This document shows, piece by piece, positions 1-11,938 of a stretch of DNA of 64,000 nucleotides. This DNA comes from Molossus alvarezi. Lineage: Eukaryota; Chordata; Mammalia; Chiroptera; Molossidae. Position 1 is the first letter of the stretch. Each line of letters opens with the position of its first letter. The notes under the pieces were generated by a model that was not told where the DNA came from, ran no database searches, and saw nothing but the letters and a program-made list of their open reading frames with translations. Location: the NCBI GenBank assembly GCA_037176705.1, contig CM073885.1, forward strand, positions 220,856,290-220,920,289, in the 5' to 3' direction. A program made the position numbers and the translations under genes.

Positions 1-3000
1 TATTTCCCCTACACCGCACAGGTATGCCTTCTTCTCCCCACTCATCTTCACTTGACCCAGGCTTCAAGATTCAGTTCAATCCTGCCTGTTAAATAAAACC
101 TTCTGGACACTCAGATTATCTTAAAACTCTTATTTCACTTGTGCTCCACATCACACAGGTGAACACTTAATTATTTTCTAATTATTTCTTTGTGTTTATT
201 CTCTCTCTCCAGCTCCTGAAAGGCAGGGGCCATAGTTCATTTCCTTGAATCTGCCACTGTGCCTCAGGTTTGGAATAATTTCTTAATTGCAATTGTTACA
301 GGTAGGAGGGCTACCAGGCCATCTCTTCAGAGCAGGAGCTGGCTACCCTATTGGCTACTCAATGTTTAGTAGCCCCTGGTAACCTCATTATCCTAAGGCC
401 ATGGTCCCTGCAGGCACCCAGGGTGGTGCAACATCCTTGTCTTATGGATGTTAAGTTGGCTTCTTTAGCAGATAAGAAGGAAATGTGTAAACATTTGTGG
501 ATATTCTGAACTGTTTTCATAAAATATACAAGGTGCCTAGAATCACAGAATCTTACAATAGGAATCTTGCAAGGAGCTTTAGGAATCAACCAATGCCCAA
601 CCTTTTCCCACCCCATACAAAAATTCCTTGAGTATCATCTCAGACAAGCATCAGATTTCTATAATAGGACAAGAAAGCCACCAATATCCTTTTGAAAACT
701 GATTTTAAGTAAATATGAATGTCATTGTCATTAAATGTCATTAAACTTTTTTCAGAGTTTGTCAAGTATTGTGATTACTGATTATCTCACTAGGTCTCAT
801 GAAGAAAGGGTGTATTAAGGTACCAAGAGCTAGAGGGAGCAGCAAATCCTACTAGTGGAGATATGGTTGGTGCTCACTTAACCTCTGCAGGGCTTAGAAA
901 CTGTCTTAAAGAAAGGTTCGGTGAACTGTTGTAGGACAGGATGTCTTTGGCCAGAATTTAAGTATATATCTACTTTCCCAAGTTTTGTTACTCCTTACAC
1001 TACAGATGATTTTCACTGCTGTCTGGTGGTGATCCCACCCAAACAGTGTCTTATCTAATCATGAAATTCTAGTTCCTTCCATATAACTTCCCTGAAAAAT
1101 CTAAATGTTTCTAATTTGAGAGTCTTGTGACCCAGTTACCATGCATCTCACAGGTAAAGTGGACAGTATATAACTAATAACCAGAAACCACATATTATGA
1201 CATATATGTACATAATAATCATTCATCATTTATATAGACATGTATACTCTCTAAGCAAGTAATTAAGTTCAAAGCAGTATTGGCATATATACCTTGTACT
1301 CTGAAATAATTTCTTTGTTAAAAGACAGTGGTATCAATAAATGGACCATTAATCAGAAAACAAATCTTGATTTTTTTACATACACTTCAATTATTGCATG
1401 CTTAACAGTAATTCTTATGTCTTTGTTCATTTGCTTTCATCTCGGTTAAGATGTAATTGAGATAAAGACATGGAAACCCTTGAAAGGGCTTTTAGGAGAC
1501 TGGAGAAAAAAAAACAAACAAACTGTGGAAAATGTGACAAAATTACCTTATAACAACATTGACTTATAAGAGGTGTGTGGAATGAAATTTATTTCCTAAT
1601 CCTAAAGGATAATCCTATCTCGATGAGATATATACCCAGGAAACAAACAAACAAAAAAGTCGTCTTTTTTATATTCTGAAAGTATATATGTTTAAATATT
1701 ATAAAGCCATTAGTAGTTACGGTGGAGATCAAGCACAAAGTAAGAGTTTAGAAAAATTGGGCTGGAGATATTTTGCAGTGTGGACTCTCTGAGAGGGTTG
1801 AGAGTGAACAAAGTATAACAACCTGGTACATTTGAGGTACACTTGAGAGGCCAGACAGGTGTGACGTTTGGGCAGGTAGCAGCTGCTGATTATGGACATG
1901 ACCACCCACAAGGGCCTTAATGTGAAAGCCAGCAGGATTCTAGATTCTGAGGTATCTGGGTTAGGATCAAAAGCCCGCCACTTATTAGCTATGTGACCTT
2001 GCTTCGTGTATATCACTTAACCTGCCTGTGCACCAGTTTCCTCATTCAGGGCTGTTGTGAGGAACAGGCCCCGCATAGACCTTGCTGTAGTGAAAGTACT
2101 TAGTGTCAGTTCCACCCTTCTTGGACTATTTTCCTCTACGGTTGCTTCCTCACAACGAAGGGTGTTCCACATCTCCTACACAGAGGGGTGTTTCCAGGAC
2201 TGAACAAGTATGTTGGAGAAATTAGATTAAAAGCCTGACTGGCCAGTTTCATATCTATACTTTTATACTCAAAGTTCAAGCCATCTTTGTCTCTAGTCTC
2301 CTATTTTCCTGCAGCCCTTTTCTTCAAATTTAATCTTCCTTCAGTACCTTCATGACAGCCCGAATGATCCTCTCAAAGAACTCACAGAACACCACCACCT
2401 TGCTTAAAATCCAGTAATTTAGAATGAAGTCAACCATATCATGGGCTACCAAGCCATATATGACTTAAGCTCTGCCCGCTTCTCTGACCATGCTCCCTCT
2501 CTCCTCCCCCTCCTTTGTTGAGCCCCCAGCCTCACCTTCTTTCTGTTTCTCAAGCACACTGAGTTCATTTCCTTCTCAGGGCCTTTGCCTGTGCTGTTCC
2601 CTGTTGTGCTGGGTTGTGCTATATCAACTTGGTTAAGCTGAGAATTCATTGTCCCAGAATCCCCTTCCCTGTGTGGTTCTAGGTTAGAGTTAACCAAAGA
2701 GAGATTTATAAAAGAGAAGTGAAGACGTAAAAAAGAGAGATGAAGGAGTAGCCATTACTCTTGATTAGACAGAATGACAGACACCTTGGTATCCATGGAT
2801 CCCAGCTTACCCTCGCTGTCCTCCACATTCACCTTGTCATCATGACCGTTGGCCTTGTGACCAACAATGGTCCCAGGCCCTCCACCAGATCTTGGAAGTG
2901 TACCCACAGAGGCTATAGTTACACAGGAGCAGCAGCTTCCCACAGGCCCCTAGCAGTCCCAATTTAGCAGCTGGACAGGCTTGGCTTCTTGGATTTTTCT

Positions 3001-3401
3001 CATGAGCTCTTACTTGTCCAACTGTACCAGTGCTTCTGTTGGCTTTGTCAGTGAATCTTTCTCCAACCTCTTGACTATCCTCCCAGACTTTCCCTTCTTG
3101 AGATCCTCCCTCATCTGTGTAAGATCTGATTCTTGTAGTCAACCCTTAATTTCCATAATATTCACAGTGGCTCTGCTTCCCTACCTAATACACCGGTACC
3201 TGAAACACTCTTCTTTGCAGGGTTGTTCCCACCTCATCATTTGAATTTCAGCTTATATGTCACAATCTCCTTCTTTATCATCCCTAGTGAAATGGTAGTC
3301 CTCTCCCCAGACTCTCGTTAGTGTAGTGCTTTCCAAAGTGGGTGTGTACACCCTATGGGGTAGATGAAATGAGAATATTTATAGCATATTTAATATATTA
3401 A
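1..3401. other. Intergenic, no gene recognised
   Basis: AT-rich DNA upstream of SDAD1. Visible ancient repeats are an L2-like piece near 190-290 and a MIR at 1930-2110. Short open readings lack codon bias or known motifs. By synteny the CXCL9 gene should lie to the left, but no CXCL exon was recognised. Confidence 0.6.
1930..2110 (+). repeat. MIR SINE remnant
   Basis: Carries MIR core signatures: CCACTTATTAGCTATGTGAC, then CACTTAACCTGCCTGTGC and TTTCCTCATT. Diverged, as expected for this ancient family. Confidence 0.75.
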
Positions 3402-3414
3402 AACATATATTTAA

Positions 3415-3661
3415 GCCCTGGCCGGTTTGGCTCAGCGGTTAGAGCACTGGCCCATGGACCAATGAGTTGCAGGTTCGATTCCAGTCAAGGGCACGTACTT
3501 CAGTTTCGATCGTCCCTGGCCCTGGTTGGGGTCGTGCGGGAGGCAGCTACTTGATATGACTCTATCATGTCAATGTTTCTCTCTGTCTCTCTCTCTCTTC
3601 CTCTCTCTCCCTCCCACAACAAAAATAGAAAAATGTCCTCAAGTGAGGATAGGAAAACAAC
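3415..3661 (+). mobile_element. VES SINE, type I
   Basis: tRNA-like head GCCCTGGCCGGTTTGGCTCA with B box GGTTCGATTCC, CT-rich body and the tail hairpin TCCTCAAGTGAGGAT. Flanked by the direct repeat AACATATATTT at 3402-3412 and 3662-3672. Confidence 0.93.
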
Positions 3662-4795
3662 AACATATATTTGAACTGTATCTACATAACATATAACATT
3701 TTAACAAATAAAAATGAACTGAAGACACTATAAATCTGAACCCAGCAGTTGATCCTGGCATCTTCAGTCAATGTATTTGTCTGGTGGTGGTCTGTCACAT
3801 GCTGATTTCCTACAGGAAAGTGAGAATGCCACAACTGGGAGGGATTGACGTGTGCTATTCAGGCAGTCACTTTCTGAACATTGCAATAATGGATTGCCAC
3901 TAATGTGGGCACAGTCTGCTTCAGCTAATTCTAAACTACCACCAGGATTATGAAGATTATACAATAGATAGCTAACTAAACCAAACTTCACGAAATGGGC
4001 AAGTGGCTTTAAAATATCCCTATTAAGAAAGCCATCTGGAAAAGCTAATACTAATAATGTAAACATAAAACTAACAAAAGAAGAAACATACGTGCAAGGG
4101 ATGCCTGTTGTAATTTAACTTAAAAGGGCCCACAATTTTTAAAAATCTTGGGGCTATAGTTTGTTTCATTCTCTTTTAACCCAATCAGAGAAAACAAACA
4201 AATTTCATCACAATCTGAAATTATGTTTTAAAAATATTTACGTTATTTTCTGTCCCCCATCACATCACAAATATTAAGTTTCTTGACTGCAGAAAACATT
4301 GTCCTCTTCACCACTACATCCATAGTGCCTAAAACAGTGCCTGGCACCTGGAAGCACTTATATATATTGTTTAGTTGGTTGATATGTGCTCCACTCCAAA
4401 TATTTTTCCAGACCTTTCCCAAATCAATCTCAATACTCTTACAATGATCATCCAGATTTAGCATGATCACTCTCCCCTCGGCTTTGCTCATGCTCTTTTA
4501 TTCATCTGCTCCCCTCAACAGCCCCTTCCCCCCAATCTATCTGATCCTTACCTACACATGATTCAAGTCTTGCTTTTCCATGACTCCATCCCAGAATGCT
4601 CCCAGTCATATGGAAATACTCTGCCTATTAATTCCCTGTCATAAAGTGACTTTAATTATTAAGAATTGTTCTCTGATATAAAATTTAAATTATTTTGCTA
4701 TACCAGAAAGCAGTTTGTATCTAAACAAAGTTTATATATTAGAGCAATTGGTAAAGAAATCAGTAAAAGTATTCATCTGTAAACTGTACATTTTT

Positions 4796-5000
4796 TGTTG
4801 TTAATCCTCACTCAAGGATATTTTTCTGTTGAATTTTAGTGAGAGTGGAAGGGAGAAAGAGAGACATCTATATGAGAGAGACACATGGACTGGTTGCCTC
4901 CCACAACATAGGTATGTGCCCTTGACCTGAACTGAAGCCTTGACCCTTCGCCCGAGGGCCAATGTTCTAACCCTCTAACAGCTGAACCAAACCAGCCACG
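4796..5000 (-). mobile_element. VES SINE, type I
   Basis: Reverse copy from AATCCTCACT to the head end GCTGAACCAAACCAGCCA. Left target repeat ACTGTACATTTTT (4783 on) matches ACTGTACTTTTT at 5001, which also flanks the next SINE. Confidence 0.88.
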
Positions 5001-5011
5001 ACTGTACTTTT

Positions 5012-5228
5012 TCTCTTTTTTTATTGACTTTTTAGAGAGATATGAAGGGAGAGGGAGAAAGAGATAGAAACATTGATGAGAGAGAACATTGATTGGCCAC
5101 CTCCTGCATGCCCCCCACTGGGGATTCGGCCCACAACCCGGACATGTGCCCTGACCAAGAATTGAACAGGCGACCTCTTGGTGCATGGGCCGACATCCTA
5201 CCACTGAGCCACACCAACTGGGCTAGGG
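5012..5228 (-). mobile_element. VES SINE, type II
   Basis: The second subfamily: tail TTTATTGA-TTTAGAGAG, GGGGATTCGGCCC and head end GAGCCACACCAACTGGGC. Flanked by CTGTACTTTT at 5002-5011 and 5229-5238, a site already used by the SINE to its left. Confidence 0.88.
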
Positions 5229-5259
5229 CTGTACTTTTGAATTTAAATGCCAGTATTAT

Positions 5260-6047
5260 TGTTAGTGGCAAGATGGTGAGACCTTGGTTCTTATCTTCTT
5301 GAAGGAAAAATTTCAGTCAAGAGACAAAGTGTAGCAAAGCAAGCAAGAGTTTATTGGCCACGGAAAAAACACACTTAGGACAGTGAAACAAGGAAGCTCA
5401 TAGAAGAAGCAACAGGAGAGCCTAGGTTGGGCTGCTTTGGCTCACTGAGAAGTCAGAGAAAAGGGGGCCTTAGAGACAGATTTAGGGGGTGAGCCCTGGA
5501 TGAGCTGCCACTGTCCATTGTTCCCCTGGTTGCAAGTCTCCTGGGGTCCCTTAGAGGGAAGAAAAGGGAAAGGAATGGTGCTAGTGTGCTCCCTTGGGGG
5601 AGAGTTCACACTGGGCCCCTCATCCTGAGTGTATTTATCTCTCTTGCAGGTGGGAATCTTAGAGGAGGTCTCAGGGGAGGATCTTATTAGAATATTCATT
5701 AGCTTTTGAGGTGTGCTCTTTCAGGGTCGTGGTGCCCACTGATTGGTCAGTACCAGGGCAGGGGGTCATTAGTCAATGATACTGGTCTTGAGGCAGCCAC
5801 ATTTGCCTGGTTTTGCTGCTTTTCTGGGCCTGGAGCTGAAGTACAACTAAGGCCTAGATGTTATCTTTTGGGAGGAAAAAGGAGGTCTAAACTGCATGAC
5901 TAGGGGAGGACAGGTTACCCTGGGGGCAAGGTTCTTGTTTTCCCAGTTTTGCCCCTTGCTAGACATCCAGGGCTTTCTGTCCTGGTGAGTTTCTGTACCT
6001 GGCCCATCGTCCTTGCTCTGCTCATGTCTGTTTACTTGCCTATAACA
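5260..6047 (-). mobile_element. Solo LTR of an endogenous retrovirus (ERV1-like), antisense
   Basis: 788 bp with terminal inverted repeats TGTTA...TAACA and a 4-bp target duplication TTAT (5256-5259 and 6048-6051), as class I elements make. On the minus strand a poly(A) signal AATAAACTC lies at about 5350, and a CCAAT box is carried at about 5740. No internal coding region or second LTR is next to it, so it is a solo LTR left by recombination. The family name cannot be given without a library search. Confidence 0.75.
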
Positions 6048-6142
6048 TTATCTCAGTCAGCCAATTAGGAGAAAGGTCTTTCTTTCTTTTTTGTTTCATC
6101 GATAGTGATTTGTTACCACTTTATTTATTTATTTGCTTATTT

Positions 6143-6348
6143 TTAATCCTCATCTGGGAATATTTTTACATTTATCTTCAGACAGAGTGGGAGGGAGAGA
6201 GAGAGAAACATTGATTGGTTGACACTCACAGGACCTCATCTGGGGCTGGGCACAAACCGCAACCAAGCTGTGTACCCTTGGCCGGAATCAAACTCGGGAC
6301 TCTTTGGTCCGCAGACTGACACTAACCGCTGAACCAAACTGGCCACGG
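6143..6348 (-). mobile_element. VES SINE, type I, diverged
   Basis: From TTAATCCTCATCTGGG to the head CGCTGAACCAAACTGGCCA. The left flank (6078-6142) is T-rich and no clean target repeat was found. Confidence 0.82.
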
Positions 6349-6363
6349 TGAGAAAGGTATTTT

Positions 6364-6585
6364 TTTAAAAAATATTTTTTCCTTTATTGATTTTAGAGAG
6401 AGAGGAAGTGAGAAGGAGAGAGAGAGATAGAAACATCGATAAGAGAAAACATCGATTGGCCACCTCCCGCATGCTCCCCACTGGGTTTGGGCCCACAACC
6501 TGGGCATGTGTCCTAACCGGGAATTGAACTGGTGACCTCTTGGTGCCTGGGTCAGTGCTCAACCACTCAGCCACACCAGCTGGAC
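6364..6585 (-). mobile_element. VES SINE, type II
   Basis: Tail CCTTTATTGATTTTAGAGAG to head GAGCCACACCAGCTGGAC. Flanked by GAGAAAGGTATTT at 6350-6362 and 6586-6598. Confidence 0.88.
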
Positions 6586-6802
6586 GAGAAAGGTATTTCT
6601 TAATCCCTCCGGGAAAACAGAAATTTGCTTCCTTATTCAAAAGAACTATAGAGAGAGAGATTGCAATCACATGTGCACTAGTGCACTATCACTTTCCTTT
6701 TGGGCCTGTCTAGAGACAAGATGAAATTATGTAAGATAAATAGGCAACCTTCTAGTACTGATAAGGGGTTAATCTCCTAGTTTAAGAGATTACCCGAGAC
6801 TA

Positions 6803-6983
6803 TTTTTTTTCCCCTAAATCCTCACCCACTGATGTATTTATTGATTTTAGAGAGAGGAAGGAGGTAGGGAGAGAGAGAGACAATGATTAGTTGCTTCACC
6901 TGTGCACCTGGACCAGGGATGAAACCTGAAACTTTATGGTGTATGGGACGATGCTCCAACCAACTGAGCCACCTGGCCAGGGC
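6803..6983 (-). mobile_element. VES-like SINE, older variant
   Basis: Type I-like tail (AATCCTCACCCACTGAT) with the older head CAACCAACTGAGCCACCTGG. Imperfect flanking repeat ACCCGAGACTATTT / ACCTGAGACATTT. Confidence 0.78.
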
Positions 6984-7065
6984 AACCTGAGACATTTTGA
7001 CACAAAATTAATTGAAAATTCAAAGGACAGTTTTTGACTCTACATTTTAAGAAACACATAAATCC

Positions 7066-7280
7066 CACCCTGGCCAGTTTGGCTTAGTGGCTAGAGCATT
7101 GGCCTGCAGACCAAAGAGTTGCTGGTTTGATTCTGGTCAAGGGCACGTACCTTGGTTGCGGTTCAGTCTCCAGCTCTGGTCAGGTGTGCAGGAAGCAACC
7201 AGTTGGTGTGTCTCTCTCACATTGATGTTTTTCTCTCTCTCTCTTTCCCTCTCACTCTATCTGAAGAAAAAAAAAAGGAA
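7066..7280 (+). mobile_element. VES SINE, type I, diverged
   Basis: Head CACCCTGGCCAGTTTGGCTT to a CTGAAG-A tail; the tail hairpin is missing, so the 3' end is shortened. Confidence 0.85.
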
Positions 7281-7476
7281 TAATCAAATTGAAGTCTGTG
7301 ACTAAGATTATAAACTAGGGTAAATTGATAAAAGATTAGAGGAAAAGATGTGGAATTATACATAACTATTTGCTTTCTTTAAAAGTCTGCTACACAGATA
7401 AAGAACTTTCATTCTTTAAATATAGTACTTCATTATACTGTTTCGAGTTGACTGTTTTCATATAGAATTTGTTTTT

Positions 7477-7738
7477 GTTTTTATTTGTTGTTAATCCTCA
7501 CCCGAGGACATTTTCCCATTGGTTTTTAGATAGAGTGGAAGGGAGGGAGGGACAGAGAGAGGGAGAGAGAGACAGAGAGAGAGACAGAGAGAGACATCTA
7601 CTGGTTGCTTCTTGCATGGCCCTAGGGGCCTGGGATCTAATCTGCAACCCAGGTATGTGCCCTTGGCTGGGAATCAAACGAGCAACCCTTTGGTCCTCAG
7701 GCCTATGCCTTAACCGCTGAGCCAAACTGGCCAGGGCA
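7477..7738 (-). mobile_element. VES SINE, type I
   Basis: From AATCCTCACCCGAGGAC to GCCAAACTGGCCAGGGC. Perfect 13-bp target repeat AGAATTTGTTTTT at 7464-7476 and 7739-7751. The CT/GA body has expanded. Confidence 0.92.
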
Positions 7739-7763
7739 AGAATTTGTTTTTATAAAAAAGAAA

Positions 7764-8035
7764 AGCGCTGGCTGGTGTAGCTGAGTTAGTTGGAATATCA
7801 TCCAGTACAACAAAAGGTTTCTGGCTTAATTCCCGGCTAGAGTGTGTACAGGAGGCAAGTGATTGATGTTTCTCTCTCACATCAGTCTCTTCCCTCCCTC
7901 CTTCCCTCCCTCCCTCCCTCCCTCCCTTCTTTCTTCCTTCCCTCCTTTTGTCCTTTCCTCTCCTTTTGTCTCCTTCCCTCTCCTTTTGTCTCACTTCCTA
8001 TCTCTAAATTAAAAAAAGAAAGAAAGAAAAAAAGA
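7764..8035 (+). mobile_element. VES-like SINE, diverged, with (CCTT)n expansion
   Basis: Head GCGCTGGCTGGTGTAGCTGA is atypical, close to the GTTGG-type heads. The pyrimidine body has grown into a CCTT/CCCTT repeat (7891-7990). Ends in an A/G-rich tail directly against the next SINE. Confidence 0.7.
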
Positions 8036-8303
8036 GCCCTGGCCGGTTTGGCTCAGCAGTTAGAGCTTCGGCCCGTGGACCAGAGAGTCCTGGGTTCGGT
8101 TCCCGCTAAGGGCACATACCTCCATTGCAGTTTGTCCCCTGCTCTGGTTGGGGTCGTGTGGGTGGCAACCACTCGATGTTTCTCTTTCTCTTCCTCCCTC
8201 TCTCCCTCCTGCTCTCTCTGAACATAAATGCAAAAATGTCCTCAGGTGAGGATAAAAAAAAAAAAAAAAGAAGAAGAAGAAGAAGAAGAAGAAAGAAAGA
8301 AAT
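8036..8303 (+). mobile_element. VES SINE, type I, with (AAG)n tail
   Basis: Head GCCCTGGCCGGTTTGGCTCA and tail hairpin TCCTCAGGTGAGGAT. The poly(A) tail has mutated into a pure AAG triplet repeat (8268-8303). Confidence 0.92.
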
Positions 8304-8369
8304 AGTTGCTGGTATCTCCATCTCTAGGGAACAAGGCCATGGCCTCTGCCTCTATGCAGCGTGTAGAAC

Positions 8370-8484
8370 CAAGTAGGCCATGGGGATCAAGCCTGAAACG
8401 GGCATGTGCCCTGACCAGGAATGGAACTTGCCACCTCTTGGTGCATGGGGCACTGCACAACCAACTGAGCCACACTGGCCAGGG
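8370..8484 (-). mobile_element. VES SINE fragment, type II
   Basis: Head-side part only: GGGGATCAAGCCTG through CAACTGAGCCACACTGGCCA. The tail side is unrecognisable. Confidence 0.75.
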
Positions 8485-9817
8485 GAATAACAGCAGATCT
8501 TATAGAACAAGGCAGTGAATGGCATCAGGTTTATCCCAAACACCCAAGAAATCTGACTACAAAATAAGGGCAAGCCTTTGTTTCTGTTACCTTTTGATGA
8601 GATTAACGACTTCCTGTGCAGTGGTCTATCACCAAAGGATCTAGTTACCTCCTCTCTGTTCACAAAACTATTAAAGATCTTTCAAAGCCAACTAAATGTT
8701 ATCACGCTTTGAGGTTTTAAGTGTAAAGATATAGGAAATAAAACCATTAAATGGTTCTTGGGAAACATTCTGACTTTAAAAACTTGGCTATGATGATTTT
8801 AGAGAAGATAATAATCAGAGAAAGATAGTGGAACGTCCTATTGAGCTTGGGGGTGACAGATTTATCCAAAGGCAGACCCAATAGTTCTCACTATCCACAA
8901 AGAGGAAAGGATAGATGGAATAGTGGGCAAAACTCACAGGAAGCTGGAAAGAGAGGTGGTGTTGTGGGGGTGGCGGGGTTGAGGGTGGAACAATAAGAAA
9001 TTAAACTAGTCTTGAAAAGAACAAAAATTTCTTCTGGTACACTTTTCCTGCGGAGTTTGTATGTGGTCTTTTTGTAAAATGATGTAATTTTCTTGTTAAA
9101 AAGAAAAGCATGAGCTCCCTCCAGTGGCTACACTAACAGTTTTTAAAAACAATATATTTTTATTAGAAAAGTACTGACACATGCCTGGCTTTTCTGAACA
9201 TAGTCAATACCATTGGTTTCTAGTGAGGGAAACAATAACTAGGATTCACATGTTAGTTACTTTCTGATTTTGAGGTAAATTTCCACTGTGGATATCTAAG
9301 ATATATTAATTTCTTACTTTAATAAGTCACACAATTGAAGGATTGGAAGAGACTAGAGATTGTTCATTCATTCATTCAACAAATATTAACTGATCACCTA
9401 CTGTTTGCCATACATTGCTCCAAATGCAGAGGATAGGGCAGTGAACAAAACAGAATCCTCATTAAACTCAATCTAGTGCGGAAAGACAGACAATAAACAA
9501 TTAAGCTCTCTGGTCTATGCTCCAATAAAGAAAATTTTAATCCATTTGAATTCAGATATGATCCATTTTATAATTATAATAGGGTCTCCTTTGCAAAGGT
9601 ATAAAGAATATTTTCTTTTCTAGAATAATTTACTTCAGGTTAAAAATAATTTGTGAAAGAGAAAAAGATGAAAACTTCCTTTACCAATTCAAAACTAAAT
9701 ATGAGTATAGCATTGATCTGGCTAATATACATTGAACACATGTATATTACGTTACATATAACATAGCCATTATTTATCACTTAAAAAATACATATTCAGT
9801 TAGTCATTCTAAATACA
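8485..9817. other. Intergenic, no gene recognised
   Basis: Unique-looking AT-rich DNA. The only repeat I can name is an L2-like piece on the minus strand at about 9356-9500, starting with a TTCA tetramer run and CAACAAATATT. Confidence 0.55.
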
Positions 9818-9818
9818 T

Positions 9819-10195
9819 ACAGTTGTCCCTAGGTATCTGTAGGGGATTGGTTACAGGAACTCCTGCAGATACCAAAATTCACAGGCATTCAAACCTCTTG
9901 TATAAAATGGCATAGTACCTATACACATCCTCCTATATACTTTAAATAATCTCATTAGTGCTCATAATAACTAAAATAATGTAAACTGTTGTTATACTGT
10001 ATTGCTTAGAGAATAATGACAAGGAAAAAACGTCTGTACATGTCACTACAGATGCAACCATCAGGTGTAGTTGGCTATGTAGTACACATCAGCAACAATG
10101 CAATATTTTTTTCAAACTTTTTTTTTTTTCAAGTATCTTTGGTTGACTGAATCCAAGAATAAGGATCCCATGGACATGGGGAGAGGGCTTACTGT
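9819..10195 (+). mobile_element. Tigger-type MITE (MER2-like)
   Basis: Starts TACAGTTGTCCCTAGGTATC and ends GAGAGGGCTTACTGTA: imperfect terminal inverted repeats flanked by TA, as TcMar-Tigger elements leave. The body (GGATTGGTTACAGGA, TATAAAATGGCATAGTA) matches the MER2 consensus as I remember it. No transposase reading remains. Confidence 0.75.
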
Positions 10196-10227
10196 ATTCA
10201 GTTAGCCACTCTCAGCCTTAATTTTTT

Positions 10228-10470
10228 TTTTCTTATTCCTTACCCGAGGACATTTTTCCTTTTTTTTTTTGTTCAGATAGAGTGGGAGAGAGGGAGAGAG
10301 AGAGAGAAACATCGATGTGAAAGGAACACATCAAGTGGTTGCCACCCACGTGACCCAACCAGGGCCGGGGACAAACTACAACTGAGGTACGTGCACTCAG
10401 CGGGAACCGAACCTGGGTCTCTCTGGAACACAGGCCAACGCTCTAACTGCTGACCCAAACCGGCCAGGGC
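10228..10470 (-). mobile_element. VES SINE, type I, in or next to the MITE 3' flank
   Basis: Tail ACCCGAGGAC to head CCAAACCGGCCAGGGC. Perfect 16-bp target repeat TCAGCCTTAATTTTTT at 10212-10227 and 10471-10486, suggesting a young insertion. Confidence 0.94.
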
Positions 10471-10941
10471 TCAGCCTTAATTTTTTCATTTATTTTTTTT
10501 TTTAAATCTTGCCTTCAGGTGTTTTGGGTAAAGTGCCCTGACAGATATGCCCTCCTTAGATGAGCATATAAAGCCTTGCATCACCCAGACTGCATAACCT
10601 CACCCAATTCATTTTTCTCAACTCCTGTTCTGTTGCACACTGCCCTTCCAAACTTTAGTCACACCAAACTTCTAGCCATCTCTTAAATCCACTAGACTTT
10701 TCCAAGGCTTTGTACCTTGATACAGGGTCTTTTCTTTTTATCCCACAAGCAGATGGGTAAAACTAGTATGGGTTGATATCTGAATTTTTAACTATTGTTT
10801 AGGGAGAAGAAGGAGAACAAGTGAGGAGAAAGGATAAAAGAATAAAAAAGTTAACTAATCTAAATGTCATTTTATCCCCTGAACTCTTCACATGTTATTT
10901 ATTTTTAGGTGGAATATATATATATATGTATATATATATAT

Positions 10942-11098
10942 TAATTTATCTTTATTGTTGAAAGTATTACAGATGTCCTCTGTTTTTTCCCACATTGACA
11001 CCCTCAGGCCCCCACCCCTCCATCCCCCACCTTCACTGAACTATTATCTGTATCCATGGGTTATGCATATACGTTCTTTGGTTAATCTCTTCCCATCA
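10942..11098 (-). mobile_element. L1 3'-UTR fragment
   Basis: Matches the C-rich 3'-UTR module of the L1 at 50.6 kb in reverse orientation (CTTTATTGTTGAAAGTATTA, then C-rich, then GTTATGCATATA). Heavily 5'-truncated. Confidence 0.7.
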
Positions 11099-11111
11099 GG
11101 CTATTTTCTTT

Positions 11112-11363
11112 TTTTTTTTTTATCCTCACCCGAGGACATTTTTCCATTTTTTGCACAGATAGAGTGGGAGGGAGAGAGAGGAAGAGAGAGAGAGAGAGAG
11201 AAACATCGACGTGAAAGGGACACATCGAGTGGCTGCCACCCGCACGACCAACCAGGGCCGGGGACAAACTGCAACTGAGGTACATGCCCTTAGCGGGAAC
11301 CGAACCCGGGTCTCTCTGGACCGCAGGCCGATGCTCTAACCGCTGAGCCAAACCGGCCAGGGC
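11112..11363 (-). mobile_element. VES SINE, type I, young
   Basis: Intact tail hairpin and head. Target repeat CTATTTTCTTT at 11101-11111 and 11364-11374. Confidence 0.94.
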
Positions 11364-11525
11364 TATTTTCTTTATTTAAAAAGCTTTTCTTTCCCTCCTA
11401 CAGAACAAGTAATCTTTCAGGATTTCAATCAAATACTATCAAAAACTGAAATATTCTGATTCCTCTAGACCAGTTTGTACTATTGCTTCCATTGATCTAT
11501 TGTAAGAATACTTTTATTCACTTTA

Positions 11526-11678
11526 TTTATTTATCTTTTAGAGAGAGGGAGAGATAGAAACATCAATCGATTGGCTGCCTCCTGCACGCCCCATACTGGG
11601 GATCAAACCTTCAACCTGGGCATGTGCCCTGACCGGGAATAGAACCAGAACCTCAGTCCATGCTCAATCCACTGAGCT
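11526..11678 (-). mobile_element. VES SINE, type II, 5'-truncated
   Basis: Flanked by a perfect 15-bp repeat CTTTTATTCACTTTA (11511-11525, 11679-11693), yet the last dozen bases of the head are missing, so the truncation happened at insertion. Confidence 0.85.
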
Positions 11679-11707
11679 CTTTTATTCACTTTAAAAGCGT
11701 TTGTCTA

Positions 11708-11938
11708 GCCCTGGCCAGTTTGGCTGTACCGTTAGAGCGTCAGCCTGGGGACCAAAGGGTTTGGGTTCAATTCCCAGTCAAGGGCACATACATGGGTTGC
11801 AGGTTCGATCTCCAGCCCAGTTGGGGTCATGCAGGAGGCAACCAATCGATGTACATCAATGTTTTCCTCGCTTCTTCTCTATTTAAGAATTAATGGAAAA
11901 ATATCCTCAGGTTAGGATTAACAAAAAAATAAATAAAT
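11708..11938 (+). mobile_element. VES SINE, type I
   Basis: GCCCTGGCCAGTTTGGCTGT head, TCCTCAGGTTAGGAT tail (one stem mismatch). Followed by an L2-like stretch (11940-12060) with GAGGGCAAATGCTC. Confidence 0.88.

Noticed and set aside
3764..4066. 100-codon minus-strand reading
   Set aside because: No recognisable family or codon bias; may be old transposon DNA but nothing supports a gene.
7844..8221. 125-codon and many other plus/minus readings within VES elements
   Set aside because: Ser/Leu-rich or Arg/Glu-rich readings are translations of the CT/GA SINE body.
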